Source: Solimonas thermocellulolyticum (lineage in GTDB: Bacteria > Pseudomonadota > Gammaproteobacteria > Nevskiales > Nevskiaceae). From it: DNA of 64,000 bases. A program made the translations under genes and the position numbers. Where the stretch lies: the NCBI RefSeq assembly GCF_040327995.1, contig NZ_JBEPIJ010000006.1, positions 1 through 64,000 of the forward strand, given 5' to 3'. Below are positions 41,622 to 51,262 of the stretch, one piece after another. The notes beneath the pieces are model-generated. The model saw only the letters and a program-made list of their open reading frames with translations. It was not told the DNA's origin and did no database searches. The number at the start of each line of letters is the position of its first letter. The stretch's first letter is position 1.

Positions 41622-43238
41622 ATGCGTAAGGCAAGTGGGTGGATGACGCTACTGACGGCAGCCGGACTGACCATGAGCTCGGCGGCCTTGGCCAAGGCCA
41701 GCGCCGACGAGGCGGCCAAACTCGGCAAGGAGCTCACCGCGGTCGGCGCCGTGCGCGCCGGCAACGCCGACGGCACCATTCCCGAGTGGGTCGGCGGCAA
41801 GTACTTCGACGACACCATCCGCAGCCAGACGCCGGAGAGCCTGGAGCTCGTGCGCCAGCAGTTCGAGGCCGTGCGCAGCAAGAATCCAGCGGCGTTCGAC
41901 GAGCTGCTGAAGTATCTCGACAAGTTCGAGATCAAAGACTATCCAGCGATCTCCAAGCAGATCGACGCGATCATCGGCCAGCTTCCCAAGAGCCTCGCCG
42001 AGCTCGACAAGGGCCAGCAGGACGCGGCGAAGAAGATCCCAGGCCTGCCTGCCGACGGCAATCTGCAGGCGCTGGCGCAGAAGCAGCGCCAGCAGATCGG
42101 CGGTGGCGGGGAGTATGAGGCGCCGCAGTTCATCATCACCAAGGACAACCTCGCCCAGCACGCCGACAAGCTCACCGAGGGCCACAAGGCGATGTTCGCC
42201 AAGTACCCCTCTTACCGCATGATCGTCTATCCGTCGCTGCGCACCGCGTACTTCCCGCCCGAGATCGAGCAGGCAACGATCAAGAACGCGAGCACCGCCG
42301 AGCTGATCGGCACCGACGAGGTCAAGGGCGCAGTGCTCGGCTTTCCGTTCCCGATTCCCAAGAGCGGCGCCGAGGTCCTGTGGAACCACAAGATGCGTTT
42401 CCGCGGCAGCGCGGTGCGCCGCTTCAACAACCAGGCCATCGTCAAACTCGACGGCAGCTACAAGATCTCCAAACTCGTCGAGGACGTGAAGTTCAAGTAC
42501 GCCAACCTCGAAGAAGCGAATCCGGGGACCAAGATCCTGCTGTACTACCTCTCGGAAGTGCTCTCGCCGCCGCGCGTCGCCGGCCAGCTCACGCTGGTGC
42601 ACGAAACCTCCGGTGCCGGCGGCAGCGGCCGCGATGCCTGGATCTACAACCCAGGCCTGGGCCGGGTGAACCGCGCGCCGGACGTGGGTTACGACAACCC
42701 CTACATCGGCACTGACGGCGAGCAGTTCAACGACCAGGTGGACATGTTCAACGGCGCGCTCGACCGCTATGACTGGAAGCTGATCGGCAAGAAGGAGATG
42801 TACATCGCGTACAACTCCTTCCTGATCAATGCGCCGCTGATCAAGTACGCCGACATCATCCGCCCCGGGCACATCAACCAGAATCTGTCGCGCTACGAGC
42901 TGCACCGCGTCTGGATCGTCGAGGCGACGCTGCGCGACGGGCTGCGCCACCAGTTCAAGAAGCGCCGCTTCTACATCGACGAGGACTCCTGGGCGGTGGC
43001 GGTGGTCGATTGCTACGACAACCGCGACCAGCTCTGGAAAGTGCAGGAGGCGCAGCTGCTGACGGTACCGTTCGTGCCGACGGTCACCGGCATCCCCGAG
43101 ATCATCTACGACCTGCAGAGCGGCCGTTACTTCGTCACCGCGCTGCAGAACGAAGACCGCATCAGCGACTTCAAGATCAAGCTGCAGGACAAGGACTTTG
43201 CTCCCAACAGCCTATCGCGCCGGGCGCAGAGTCGCTGA
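41622..43238 (+). CDS. DUF1329 protein (paralogue 2, with insertion)
   Basis: A 538-residue secreted protein with a signal peptide ending at ALAKA and a ribosome site AGGAG. It shares DUF1329 signatures with the 33552 paralogue (SADEAAKLGKELTAVG, FPIPKSGAEVLWNHK, YNPGLGRVNRAPDVGYD). It also carries an extra charged helical insertion of about 90 residues after the N-terminal motif (residues 60-155). It follows DUF1302 by 67 bases. Probably an outer-membrane or periplasmic lipid carrier working with its neighbours. Confidence 0.85.
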   Translation: MRKASGWMTLLTAAGLTMSSAALAKASADEAAKLGKELTAVGAVRAGNADGTIPEWVGGKYFDDTIRSQTPESLELVRQQFEAVRSKNPAAFDELLKYLDKFEIKDYPAISKQIDAIIGQLPKSLAELDKGQQDAAKKIPGLPADGNLQALAQKQRQQIGGGGEYEAPQFIITKDNLAQHADKLTEGHKAMFAKYPSYRMIVYPSLRTAYFPPEIEQATIKNASTAELIGTDEVKGAVLGFPFPIPKSGAEVLWNHKMRFRGSAVRRFNNQAIVKLDGSYKISKLVEDVKFKYANLEEANPGTKILLYYLSEVLSPPRVAGQLTLVHETSGAGGSGRDAWIYNPGLGRVNRAPDVGYDNPYIGTDGEQFNDQVDMFNGALDRYDWKLIGKKEMYIAYNSFLINAPLIKYADIIRPGHINQNLSRYELHRVWIVEATLRDGLRHQFKKRRFYIDEDSWAVAVVDCYDNRDQLWKVQEAQLLTVPFVPTVTGIPEIIYDLQSGRYFVTALQNEDRISDFKIKLQDKDFAPNSLSRRAQSR

Positions 43239-43260
43239 AAAAGCGCAGCGGAGAAGCCGG

Positions 43261-44331
43261 ATGTGTCGAACATATCGCGTTGTGCTGGCGGCGAGCGCCG
43301 CACTGCTGCTGCAGCCACTCGCGACCGCAGCACAGGGCGGCGTGAGTGAAGACCCATCGCGCCGGCCGCGTCCGGCGCTGATCGCGCCGCGCGCCGCCTC
43401 GGCGCTGCTGCTCGATGTCGCGCGTTCCGGCAAAGGCGGGGTCGTCGCCGGAGCGCGCGGCAACATCCTGCTGTCGGCGGACGGCCGCGACTGGCAGCAG
43501 GTCGCAGTGCCGGTTGACGCGACGCTCACGCGCCTGCACTTCTTCGACGAGCGCCACGGCTGGGCGGTGGGCTACGACGGCACGCTGCTCCGCACCGAGG
43601 ACGGCGGCAGTACTTGGACGCTGCTGCAGTTCGACCCGGACTGGGGACGCCCGTACTTCGACCTGCACTTCTTCGACCGCGACCACGGCCTGCTCGTCGG
43701 TGCCAACGGCAGTCTGCTGGCGACCAACGACGGCGGCAGGACACTCTCGCCGATCGAGTCCGAGGCCTTTGAGGACCAGCCGAACCTGTACAACCTGGTC
43801 GCGCTCGGAGACGGCTCGCTCTTGATCGCCGGTGAGCGGGGCTTTCTCGCGCGCTCACGGGATCGCGGCGCGAGCTGGCAGCGCCTGCGCTCGCCGTACA
43901 CCGGCTCGTACTTCGGCGCGCTGCCGATTGGCCAGTCCGGCGTGTTGGTGTTCGGCCTACGCGGCAACGCCTTCTACGCCGCCGACCTCGATGCCGTCGA
44001 GCCGCTCAGCGCCGAGGCGCTGCAGGCGCTGCGTGATGCCGCACTCGATCCGGGCGCCGCCAGCAGCGGTGCCAGCCCGGTGACCGAGGTCAGCGGCTGG
44101 CGTGCGCTCGCCAGCGAGCAGGTCGAAAGCCTATTCGATGCCCTGGTGACCGCGGACGGCCGCGTGCTGCTGGTCGGCATGAACGGCCACGTGATGCAGG
44201 CGGACCTGGATGGCGGCCGCCTGGTACGGCTGCCGGTGGTACCGGACAACAACATGAATGCCGGCATCGCCGACGGCGACGCGTTGATCGTCGTCGGCAC
44301 CGCCGGCGTGCAGCGCGTCGCGCTGCCCTGA
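43261..44331 (+). CDS. YCF48/BNR-type beta-propeller protein
   Basis: A 356-residue secreted protein with a signal peptide ending at ATAAQ. Repeated propeller blades have the Asp-box form: ERHGWAVGYDGTLLRTEDGG, then STWTLL; HGLLVGANGSLLATNDGG; and LLIAGERGFLARSRDRGASW. YCF48-like propellers help assemble membrane complexes, and here the partner is likely the RND pump encoded 25 bases downstream. The fold is clear; the role is inferred. Confidence 0.85.
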   Translation: MCRTYRVVLAASAALLLQPLATAAQGGVSEDPSRRPRPALIAPRAASALLLDVARSGKGGVVAGARGNILLSADGRDWQQVAVPVDATLTRLHFFDERHGWAVGYDGTLLRTEDGGSTWTLLQFDPDWGRPYFDLHFFDRDHGLLVGANGSLLATNDGGRTLSPIESEAFEDQPNLYNLVALGDGSLLIAGERGFLARSRDRGASWQRLRSPYTGSYFGALPIGQSGVLVFGLRGNAFYAADLDAVEPLSAEALQALRDAALDPGAASSGASPVTEVSGWRALASEQVESLFDALVTADGRVLLVGMNGHVMQADLDGGRLVRLPVVPDNNMNAGIADGDALIVVGTAGVQRVALP

Positions 44332-44356
44332 CCGTCATTCTTCGGGGAAATAGACC

Positions 44357-46894
44357 ATGGCTGGAGCCGCCATCAGCGGTCCGATTACGGACCGCATCCT
44401 GCGCGTCGTCGAACCGATCGTCTACACGCGACGCCACCTCACGCACGCGATCCTGCTGATCCTCACGGCGTTCTTCCTGGTGCAGACCGCACGCCTGCAG
44501 CCGGATGCCGGCTACCTGAAGGCGGTACCGCTGAACCACCCATACATGCAGAAGTTCCGCGAGTACTACCGCGACTTCGGCGGCGCCAACACCGTGTTGT
44601 TCTCGCTGATCCAGGAAGACGGCGACATCTACAACCCCGAGTTCATGAACACGCTGCAGCGGGCGACCGACGACGTGTTCTTTACCCCAGGCGTCGATCG
44701 TGCGCGCGTGATGTCGCTGTTCACGCCCAACGTCAACTATGTCGAGAACGTCGAGGGCGGTCTGGCCGGCGCAACCGTGATCCCGCCGGACTACCAACCG
44801 ACGCCGGAGATGCTGGAGAAGGTGCGCTCCAACGTCGCCAAGGCGCAGGTCATCGGCCGCCTGGTCACCAACGACCAGCGCGGCGCGATGATCATGACCG
44901 AGTTGCTGGAGATCGATCCGACCACCGGCGAGAAGCTCGACTACCGCGCCGTCGGCGCCTATCTCGAAAAGCTGCGCGAGAAGTACGAGAAGGACGGCAT
45001 CACCGTCCAGATCATCGGCTTCGCCAAAATCGTCGACGACATGACCAAGGCCTCGCTCGAGGTCGCCGGCTTCTTCTTCCTCGCGCTGATCATCACCGGA
45101 TTGCTGCTGTGGCTCTACTGCGGCTCGTTCAAGCTCGGCATGATTCCGCTGGCCTCCTCGGTCGTCGCGGTGATCTGGGAGATGGGCCTGCTGCGCACGA
45201 TCGGCTTCGGTCTCGATCCGTTCGCGATCCTCGTGCCGTTCCTGATTCTCGCGGTCTCGGTCAGCCATGGCGTGCAGTACGTCAATGCCTGGGTCGATGA
45301 GGTCCACGCCGGCAAGAGCAGTTACGATGCCTCGCTGATCACCTTCCGCCGTCTCGCCATCGCCGGCACCGTCGCGCTGCTGACCGACATCGCCGGCTTC
45401 GCGACGATCTATCTGATCGAGATCCAGATCATCCGCGAGATGTCGCTCAACGCCGTGCTCGGCGGCATCGGCATCATCGTCGCCAACAAGCTGTTCGTGC
45501 CGATCTGGCTGACGATGATCAGAATCAAGGACGTCGATGCCTTCGTCGAGCGCCAGAACAAGCGCGACGCGGTGCTCGACAAACTCTGGTGGTGGCTCTC
45601 CGGCGTCACCCACAAGCCGGTTGCGGTCAGCGTGTTCGTCGTCGCCGCGGGCATCACCGCCTGGTCGTTCTGGGCGGCCAAGGATCTGAAGATCGGCGAC
45701 GCGATCAAGGGCGTGCCGGAACTGCGCCCGGACTCGCGCTTCAACCAGGACTTCAACGCGATCACCGACAACTACGACATCGCCGTCGACATCTTCAAGG
45801 TGATCGCCGAGATGCCACCGAACGGCTGCATCGATTACGAGCAGGTCGAGCAGATCGACCGCTTCGCCTGGCAGCTCGAAAACAATCCCGGCGTACAGTC
45901 GACGCTGTCGCTGCTGACCTTTGCCAAGCTGGTTTACCAAGGCCTGTCCGAAGGCCGGCTCAACGCCCTGGTCCTGCCGCGCAACCGCTATGCGCTGGCG
46001 CAGGCCACGGCTCTGGTGCCGACGAGTACCGGCCTGCTCAACGACGACTGCGACGCGCTCGCGGTCTACCTGTTCACCAAGGACCACAAGGCCGACACCA
46101 TCAGCCACATCGTCGACGAGGTGAAGGCCTTCAACGAGGCCAACCGCGCCGACTTCTTCGAGCGCCATCCCGAGGTCACGCCCGAGTACTGCGACGCCAA
46201 GTACGCGGCGTTCCGCGCCTACAAGGCGGCCGGCGCGCGCGTGCTCGATGCCGCGACGAGCGGCGATCCCGAGGCGCAGCGCGCTGCAGCGGCCGAACGC
46301 GACCGTCTGCTGTCCGAGTACGAGGCGATGGACCTGCCTTGCCCGGTGAACTTCGCGCTGGCCACCGGCAACGTCGGCGTGATGGCGGCGACCAACGAAG
46401 TGGTCAAGGACAAGGAGACCGAGGTCGTGCTCTGGGTCTACGTCGTGATCCTGGTGCTGCTGTGGCTGTCGTTCCGCGACTGGCGCGCGATCCTGTGCAT
46501 CGTGCTGCCGCTGGCGATCGTCTCGCAGCTCGGCTACGGGGTCATGGCGACGCTCGACATCGGCATGAAGGTGGCGACGCTGCCGGTTCTGGCGCTCGCG
46601 GTCGGCATCGGCGTGGACTACGGCGTCTACGTCTACGGCGTGCTCGCCAGTGGACTCAAGGCAGGTCAGCCGGTGCGCGAAGCCTATTTCGAAACCCTGC
46701 GCGGCACCGGCAAGGCGGTGATCTTCACCGGCGCGACACTCGGCATCTCGGTGCTGACCTGGCTGTGGTCTGAACTGCAGTTCCAGATCGACATGGGCCT
46801 TTTGCTGCTGTTCATGTTCACCGCCAACATGCTTGGCGCCATCCTGCTGTTGCCAGCGCTGGCCTCGTTCGTCCACAAACCCGTCAAACCTTAA
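44357..46894 (+). CDS. RND/MMPL-family transporter
   Basis: An 845-residue MMPL-like transporter with two halves of six spans. Examples are FFFLALIITGLLLWLYCGS, LIPF-type FAILVPFLILAVSVSHGVQYV in the first half, and LPVLALAVGIGVDYGVYVYGVL in the second, with Asp residues in the proton-relay spans. Two large periplasmic domains lie between. With DUF1302, DUF1329 and the propeller it probably moves a hydrophobic compound or lipid across the envelope. The substrate is unknown. Confidence 0.88.
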   Translation: MAGAAISGPITDRILRVVEPIVYTRRHLTHAILLILTAFFLVQTARLQPDAGYLKAVPLNHPYMQKFREYYRDFGGANTVLFSLIQEDGDIYNPEFMNTLQRATDDVFFTPGVDRARVMSLFTPNVNYVENVEGGLAGATVIPPDYQPTPEMLEKVRSNVAKAQVIGRLVTNDQRGAMIMTELLEIDPTTGEKLDYRAVGAYLEKLREKYEKDGITVQIIGFAKIVDDMTKASLEVAGFFFLALIITGLLLWLYCGSFKLGMIPLASSVVAVIWEMGLLRTIGFGLDPFAILVPFLILAVSVSHGVQYVNAWVDEVHAGKSSYDASLITFRRLAIAGTVALLTDIAGFATIYLIEIQIIREMSLNAVLGGIGIIVANKLFVPIWLTMIRIKDVDAFVERQNKRDAVLDKLWWWLSGVTHKPVAVSVFVVAAGITAWSFWAAKDLKIGDAIKGVPELRPDSRFNQDFNAITDNYDIAVDIFKVIAEMPPNGCIDYEQVEQIDRFAWQLENNPGVQSTLSLLTFAKLVYQGLSEGRLNALVLPRNRYALAQATALVPTSTGLLNDDCDALAVYLFTKDHKADTISHIVDEVKAFNEANRADFFERHPEVTPEYCDAKYAAFRAYKAAGARVLDAATSGDPEAQRAAAAERDRLLSEYEAMDLPCPVNFALATGNVGVMAATNEVVKDKETEVVLWVYVVILVLLWLSFRDWRAILCIVLPLAIVSQLGYGVMATLDIGMKVATLPVLALAVGIGVDYGVYVYGVLASGLKAGQPVREAYFETLRGTGKAVIFTGATLGISVLTWLWSELQFQIDMGLLLLFMFTANMLGAILLLPALASFVHKPVKP

Positions 46895-46910
46895 CGCTCC
46901 GGTCTCGTCC

Positions 46911-47750
46911 ATGAAAACCTTCCAGAACAAGGTCGCCGCCATCACCGGCGCGGCGTCCGGCATCGGCCGTGCGCTCGCGATCGAACTGGCGCGCCGCGGC
47001 TGTCACCTGTCGCTGTCCGACGTGAACACCCAGGCGCTGGAACAGACCGCCGAGGCGGCGCGTGCGCACGGCGTCAAGGTCACCACCGCGGCGCTCGACG
47101 TCGCCGACCGCGATGCCATCTATGCCTGGGCCGAGGCGACCCGAGCCGACCACGGTCCGGCGAACCTCGTGTTCAACAACGCCGGTGTCGCGCTCGGCGC
47201 CAGCATCGAAGGCGCCAGCGACGAAGACCTGCACTGGATCATGGACATCAACTTCTGGGGCGTGGTCCATGGCACGCGCGCCTTCCTGCCACAGTTGCGC
47301 GCCTCCGGCGAAGGCCATGTGATCAACATCTCCAGCGTGTTTGGACTGGTCGCGGTACCGAGCCAGGGCGCCTACAACGCCACCAAGTTCGCCGTGCGCG
47401 GCTTCACCGAATGCCTGCGCCAGGAGCTGGAGCTCGCGGGGGCGCCGGTGAGCGCGACCTGCGTGCACCCCGGCGGCATCAAGACCAACATCGCCCGCGC
47501 CGCGCGCTACGACAGCGACAGCATGCGGGCGCTGACCGGCCGCGACCCCGACGAAGCCAAGGCGCGTTTCGAAAAGCTGTTCCGCACCAGCGCCGAGAGC
47601 GCGGCGAAGACCATCCTGCGCGGCGTCGAGCGCAATGCGCGGCGCGTGCTGATCGGCGCGGATGCGCGCGTCATCGATCTCGCCGTGCGCCTGATGCCCA
47701 CCGCCTACCAGCGCGTGGTCTCGGGGCTCACGAGACTGTCGATACGGTAG
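46911..47750 (+). CDS. short-chain dehydrogenase/reductase
   Basis: A 279-residue SDR. It has the NAD(P)-binding motif AAITGAASGIGRALA, NNAGV, and the catalytic Ser in INISSVFG with Tyr155 and Lys159 (YNATK). The C-terminus is longer and membrane-seeking, as in many lipid-acting SDRs. It lies 16 bases after the RND gene and probably belongs to the same operon. Substrate unknown. Confidence 0.9.
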   Translation: MKTFQNKVAAITGAASGIGRALAIELARRGCHLSLSDVNTQALEQTAEAARAHGVKVTTAALDVADRDAIYAWAEATRADHGPANLVFNNAGVALGASIEGASDEDLHWIMDINFWGVVHGTRAFLPQLRASGEGHVINISSVFGLVAVPSQGAYNATKFAVRGFTECLRQELELAGAPVSATCVHPGGIKTNIARAARYDSDSMRALTGRDPDEAKARFEKLFRTSAESAAKTILRGVERNARRVLIGADARVIDLAVRLMPTAYQRVVSGLTRLSIR

Positions 47751-47803
47751 GCAGGCAGCTCCCTCAAGCGCGAATCTTCGAGCCTCGCAACACTCGCTCT
47801 GCC

Positions 47804-48634
47804 CTACTTCTTGGCCTTCTTCTTGGCCTGCGTCATGTGGTCGAGGATCGCCGCGAGGCGGTCCCCCAAGTGGCGCGTCGCCGCGGCCTCCATCGCGCGC
47901 GCGACCTCGGCGTGCACCGCCATCTCCACCAGCGGACGCAGGCGCCAGATGATCTCACCGAGCCGCGGCACTTCCTCGGCCGGCGGCAGGCCTTTGCCGA
48001 AGCGGTCGAACAGGTGCTGCTCGACGAGCTGCACCATGCGGTCCGCCGCCAGCTCGACATTACCGCGCAGTTGCGCGACCACGTCGAGCATCTCGTCGAG
48101 CGGAATGCCGGCCTTCACCAGCTCGGCGCCGGCCTGGATCATGCGCGGACTCGGCGCGCGAAAGCGCGCGCCCTCGGGGACGAGGATGCCCAGCTCGGCG
48201 GCCTTGACCAGCCACGGCAGCTTGAAGCTGCCCCCGAACAGCTTGACCAGCTCAGTCAGCGAATAGAGCTTGGGCGTCTCGTCGGTCCACGGACTCGACA
48301 CTGCCGATTCCAGCCCGAGCAGGCCGGCGAGATCCGAGCCGCGTTCCCAGGCTTCGAGCAGCTCGCCGATACTGCTCAGCGTGTAGCCGCGCTCCAGCAT
48401 CTGGCCGATGATGCGCAGCCGCGACAGATGGGATTCGTTGTAGACACCGATGCGTCCGCGTCGCTCCGGCGGCGGAATCAGGCCGCGGTCCTGGTAGGCG
48501 CGCACGTTGCGCACCGTGGTCCGCGCGGCGCGCGCCAGGTCCTCGACGCTGTACTCGGCGGACCGGCGCGGCTCGTCCGCCTTGGTCACGAGCGGCGCGC
48601 TGTCCGTCGTCCTGCGTGTCTTTGGGGCTGCCAT
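47804..48634 (-). CDS. MerR-family regulator
   Basis: A 276-residue regulator. The N-terminal MerR helix-turn-helix reads YSVEDLARAARTTVRNVRAY and DRGLIPPPERRGRIGVYNESH. A long C-terminal domain with a lysine tail (AKKKAKK) follows. It converges on the SDR gene and is transcribed toward it, ahead of the acyl-CoA dehydrogenase genes. Likely an acyl-CoA- or substrate-responsive switch for this cluster; inferred. Confidence 0.87.
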   Translation of the reverse strand: MAAPKTRRTTDSAPLVTKADEPRRSAEYSVEDLARAARTTVRNVRAYQDRGLIPPPERRGRIGVYNESHLSRLRIIGQMLERGYTLSSIGELLEAWERGSDLAGLLGLESAVSSPWTDETPKLYSLTELVKLFGGSFKLPWLVKAAELGILVPEGARFRAPSPRMIQAGAELVKAGIPLDEMLDVVAQLRGNVELAADRMVQLVEQHLFDRFGKGLPPAEEVPRLGEIIWRLRPLVEMAVHAEVARAMEAAATRHLGDRLAAILDHMTQAKKKAKK

Positions 48635-48679
48635 GGCGGTCGATGATAGCCCGAAGGCCGACCGCCGCGGCTCGCGCGG

Positions 48680-49900
48680 CTACTTCAGCTCCGCCGAGGT
48701 CTTGCCGAGCAGGCGCCGGGCGATGATGAGCTGCTGGATCTGCTGGGTGCCCTCGAAGATGTCGAGGATCTTGGCATCGCGCGCCCATTTTTCGAGCAGA
48801 CCGGCGCCGTGCTCGCCCTCGGCGTAGCCGAGCGTGCCGGCCAGCTCGACACACTTGAGCGCGACCTCGACGCAACTGCGCCCGGCCTTGGCCTTGGCCA
48901 TCGACGCTTGCAGCGAATTGGGTTTGCGATTGTCGGCCATCCACGCCGCCTGCAGCGTGAGCAGGCGCGCTGCCTCGTAGTCCGCTTCGAGACGCCGGTA
49001 CTCGCTCGCTGCGGCGTGCTGGGCGTAGGCCGGGGCATCGTCATCGAGTTCGATGCCGGCCTGCTCGATCAGCTTGCGCGTCTCTTCGAGGCAGGCACGC
49101 GCCAGACCCACGGCCATCGCCGCGACCAGCGGACGCGTGTTGTCGAAGGTCTGCATCACGCCGGCGAAGCCCTTGTCGACGTTGATGGCCGGATCGCCGA
49201 GCAGGTTTTCCCTGGGCACGCGCACGTCCTTGAGCACGAAGGCCGCGGTGTCCGAGGCGCGGATGCCGAGTTTGTGTTCGAGACGCACGAGCTCGAAGCC
49301 GGGTGTGCCCTTCTCGACGACGAAGGGCTTGATCGCGGCGCGGCCGGCGTTGCGGTCCAGCGTCGCCCAGACCACCACCAGCTCGGCGCGCTCGCCGGCG
49401 GTCACATAGATCTTCTCGCCGTTGAGCACGTAGTGATCGCCGTCGAGCCTTGCGGTCGTGCGGATCGCCGCCGAGTCCGAGCCGCAGTGCGGCTCGGTGA
49501 TCGCCATCGCCGCCCACTTGCCCTTGAAACGTTCGAGCTGCTCGTCGGTGGCGACGCTGGCGATCGCCGAATTGCCGAGGCCCTGACGCGGCATGGTCAA
49601 CAGAAAGCCGACGTCGCCCCAGCACAGCTCCATCGTGCCGAGCACGGTCGCGAGATTGCTGCCATTGCGGTTGCCTTCGTCCTCGCCGCCGTTGCGGCGC
49701 ACGCCGGCGGCGCCGGCACCACCGCCCCCGCCCCCCGCGTTCATGCCGTCGAGCAGCGCGCCGAGCATGTCGAGTTCCTTCGGATACACGTGCTCGGCGC
49801 GGTCGTAGCGGCGCGAGTTGGGCCGGAACAGCTCGGTGGCGACCTGATGCGCCTGCTCGACGAGCCTGCGGAACTTCTTCGGCGTTTCGAGGTTGATCAT
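48680..49900 (-). CDS. acyl-CoA dehydrogenase
   Basis: A 406-residue acyl-CoA dehydrogenase with the FAD motif AITEPHCGSDSAAIR and catalytic Glu in DIFEGTQQIQQLIIARR. An unusual glycine-rich stretch (GGGGGGAGAAG) near residue 57 may be a flexible loop; such loops occur in some family members. It lies 11 bases after the second dehydrogenase on the same strand, so the two could form a heteromer. Confidence 0.88.
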   Translation of the reverse strand: MINLETPKKFRRLVEQAHQVATELFRPNSRRYDRAEHVYPKELDMLGALLDGMNAGGGGGGAGAAGVRRNGGEDEGNRNGSNLATVLGTMELCWGDVGFLLTMPRQGLGNSAIASVATDEQLERFKGKWAAMAITEPHCGSDSAAIRTTARLDGDHYVLNGEKIYVTAGERAELVVVWATLDRNAGRAAIKPFVVEKGTPGFELVRLEHKLGIRASDTAAFVLKDVRVPRENLLGDPAINVDKGFAGVMQTFDNTRPLVAAMAVGLARACLEETRKLIEQAGIELDDDAPAYAQHAAASEYRRLEADYEAARLLTLQAAWMADNRKPNSLQASMAKAKAGRSCVEVALKCVELAGTLGYAEGEHGAGLLEKWARDAKILDIFEGTQQIQQLIIARRLLGKTSAELK

Positions 49901-49911
49901 CGGCTGCACCC

Positions 49912-51240
49912 TTAAATCAGCACCACGCCTTCCATCACCGCCGCCGCGCGCAGGTCGCGGTACCAGCGCTCGACCGGGTGCTCCTTGACGAAGCCGTGGC
50001 CGCCGAGCAGTTGCACCGCGTCCGAGCCGATGCGCATGCCCTTGTCGGCGCACAGGCGGCGCGCGATCGCGGTCGCGCGGGCGAAGTCCAGACCCTGCTC
50101 GGCGCGACTCGCGGCGCGCCAGGTGGCCAGGCGCATGCCTTCGAGCTCGATGGCGATGTCGGCGACCGCGAACGCCACCGACTGGCGATGGCTGATCGGC
50201 TCGCCGAAGGCGACGCGCTCGTTGACGTAGGGAATCACGTGGTCCAGTGCAGCCTGCGCGGTGCCGACCGCGAGCGCGCACCAGCCGAGGCGGGCAAGAC
50301 GAATGCAGTCGCGGTAGATCGTCGGATCGCCCCCGCCGAGCAGGGCTGCGCTCGGCAGCTTCACGGCGTCGAACTCGACGCGCATCGTCGATGCCGCGCG
50401 CAAACCCATCGCCGGCTCGGCCGCGTAGCGCAGCTTGGCGCCGGCGGCCTCGACCAGGAACAGGGCCGGTCGCGGCTGCGGCGCACCATCGTCGAGCGCC
50501 GCGGCGACGATCAAGAGCTCGGCCTGATCGGCGCGCGGCACCAGCGACTTGACGCCGTCGAGCACGAAGCCCTCGGCGGTGCATCGCGCGCGCAGCTGCG
50601 GCTTGAGGGGATCAAACAATGGCTGCGGCTCGTTGACCGCGAGCGCTGCGACCGGCGCGTGTTCACCGGCGAAGGCCGGCAGATAGGCCGACTGCTGCGC
50701 CTCATCGCCCCAGAGCACCAGCGCGGTCGACACCGCCGACGGCGCGAGTCCGGCGACCGCAAGGCCCATGTCGCCATAGGCGAGCGCCTCGTGAATCAGC
50801 ACCTGCGTGACCGCCGAACGCTCGCTGCCGACGCCGCTGAAGGCTTCGGGGATCGACATCGCGGCGATGCCCAGCTCGTTGATGCCGGCCAGCACCTCCA
50901 GCGGCGCCGCACCGGCGGCATCGGCCGCCGCTGCGGCGCTGCGCAGCGTCTCGCGCGCAAAGCTCGCCGCCGCGTCGCGCAGCATCGCTTGCTCCTCGGT
51001 GGGCGTCAGGTCGAACAGGCCGCTCGACGATCCGCGCGCGAGACGCGCCGGCTTGAGCAGCTTCTGCGTCGCGCCAAGTCCGCGCGCCAGCGAGCCGGCG
51101 CCGCGAAAGCCGAGGCGGGCGCCATGGTACAGCGCCTTCTCCGCCGGCTTGCGCAGACCGAGCCGGTCGATCAGCGCGAGCCCCGCGAATCGATTCAGTG
51201 CCCGCAAGCCAAGTCCCATCGTTTTGCCGCCGATGCCCAT
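49912..51240 (-). CDS. acyl-CoA dehydrogenase-like protein (atypical)
   Basis: A 442-residue protein. The first 70 residues are a basic, Gly/Leu-rich extension; the rest is the acyl-CoA dehydrogenase fold (ALAVNEPQP, GLRAASTMRVEFD, QLLGGHGFVKEHPVERWYRD). The FAD signature is weak: the usual TEPxxGSD is NEPQPLFDP. It ends DLRAAAVMEGVVLI, with the EG of the active-site motif but not YEGT. It may be a structural partner of the dehydrogenase encoded next door. Confidence 0.78.
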   Translation of the reverse strand: MGIGGKTMGLGLRALNRFAGLALIDRLGLRKPAEKALYHGARLGFRGAGSLARGLGATQKLLKPARLARGSSSGLFDLTPTEEQAMLRDAAASFARETLRSAAAAADAAGAAPLEVLAGINELGIAAMSIPEAFSGVGSERSAVTQVLIHEALAYGDMGLAVAGLAPSAVSTALVLWGDEAQQSAYLPAFAGEHAPVAALAVNEPQPLFDPLKPQLRARCTAEGFVLDGVKSLVPRADQAELLIVAAALDDGAPQPRPALFLVEAAGAKLRYAAEPAMGLRAASTMRVEFDAVKLPSAALLGGGDPTIYRDCIRLARLGWCALAVGTAQAALDHVIPYVNERVAFGEPISHRQSVAFAVADIAIELEGMRLATWRAASRAEQGLDFARATAIARRLCADKGMRIGSDAVQLLGGHGFVKEHPVERWYRDLRAAAVMEGVVLI

Positions 51241-51262
51241 GGGCGCCTCCGTGGTGGGCGTG

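Noticed and set aside
44090..46963. 957-residue minus-strand open frame opposite the RND gene
   Set aside because: Histidine/Arg/Asp-rich shadow of the RND coding strand; the plus strand has clear family motifs.
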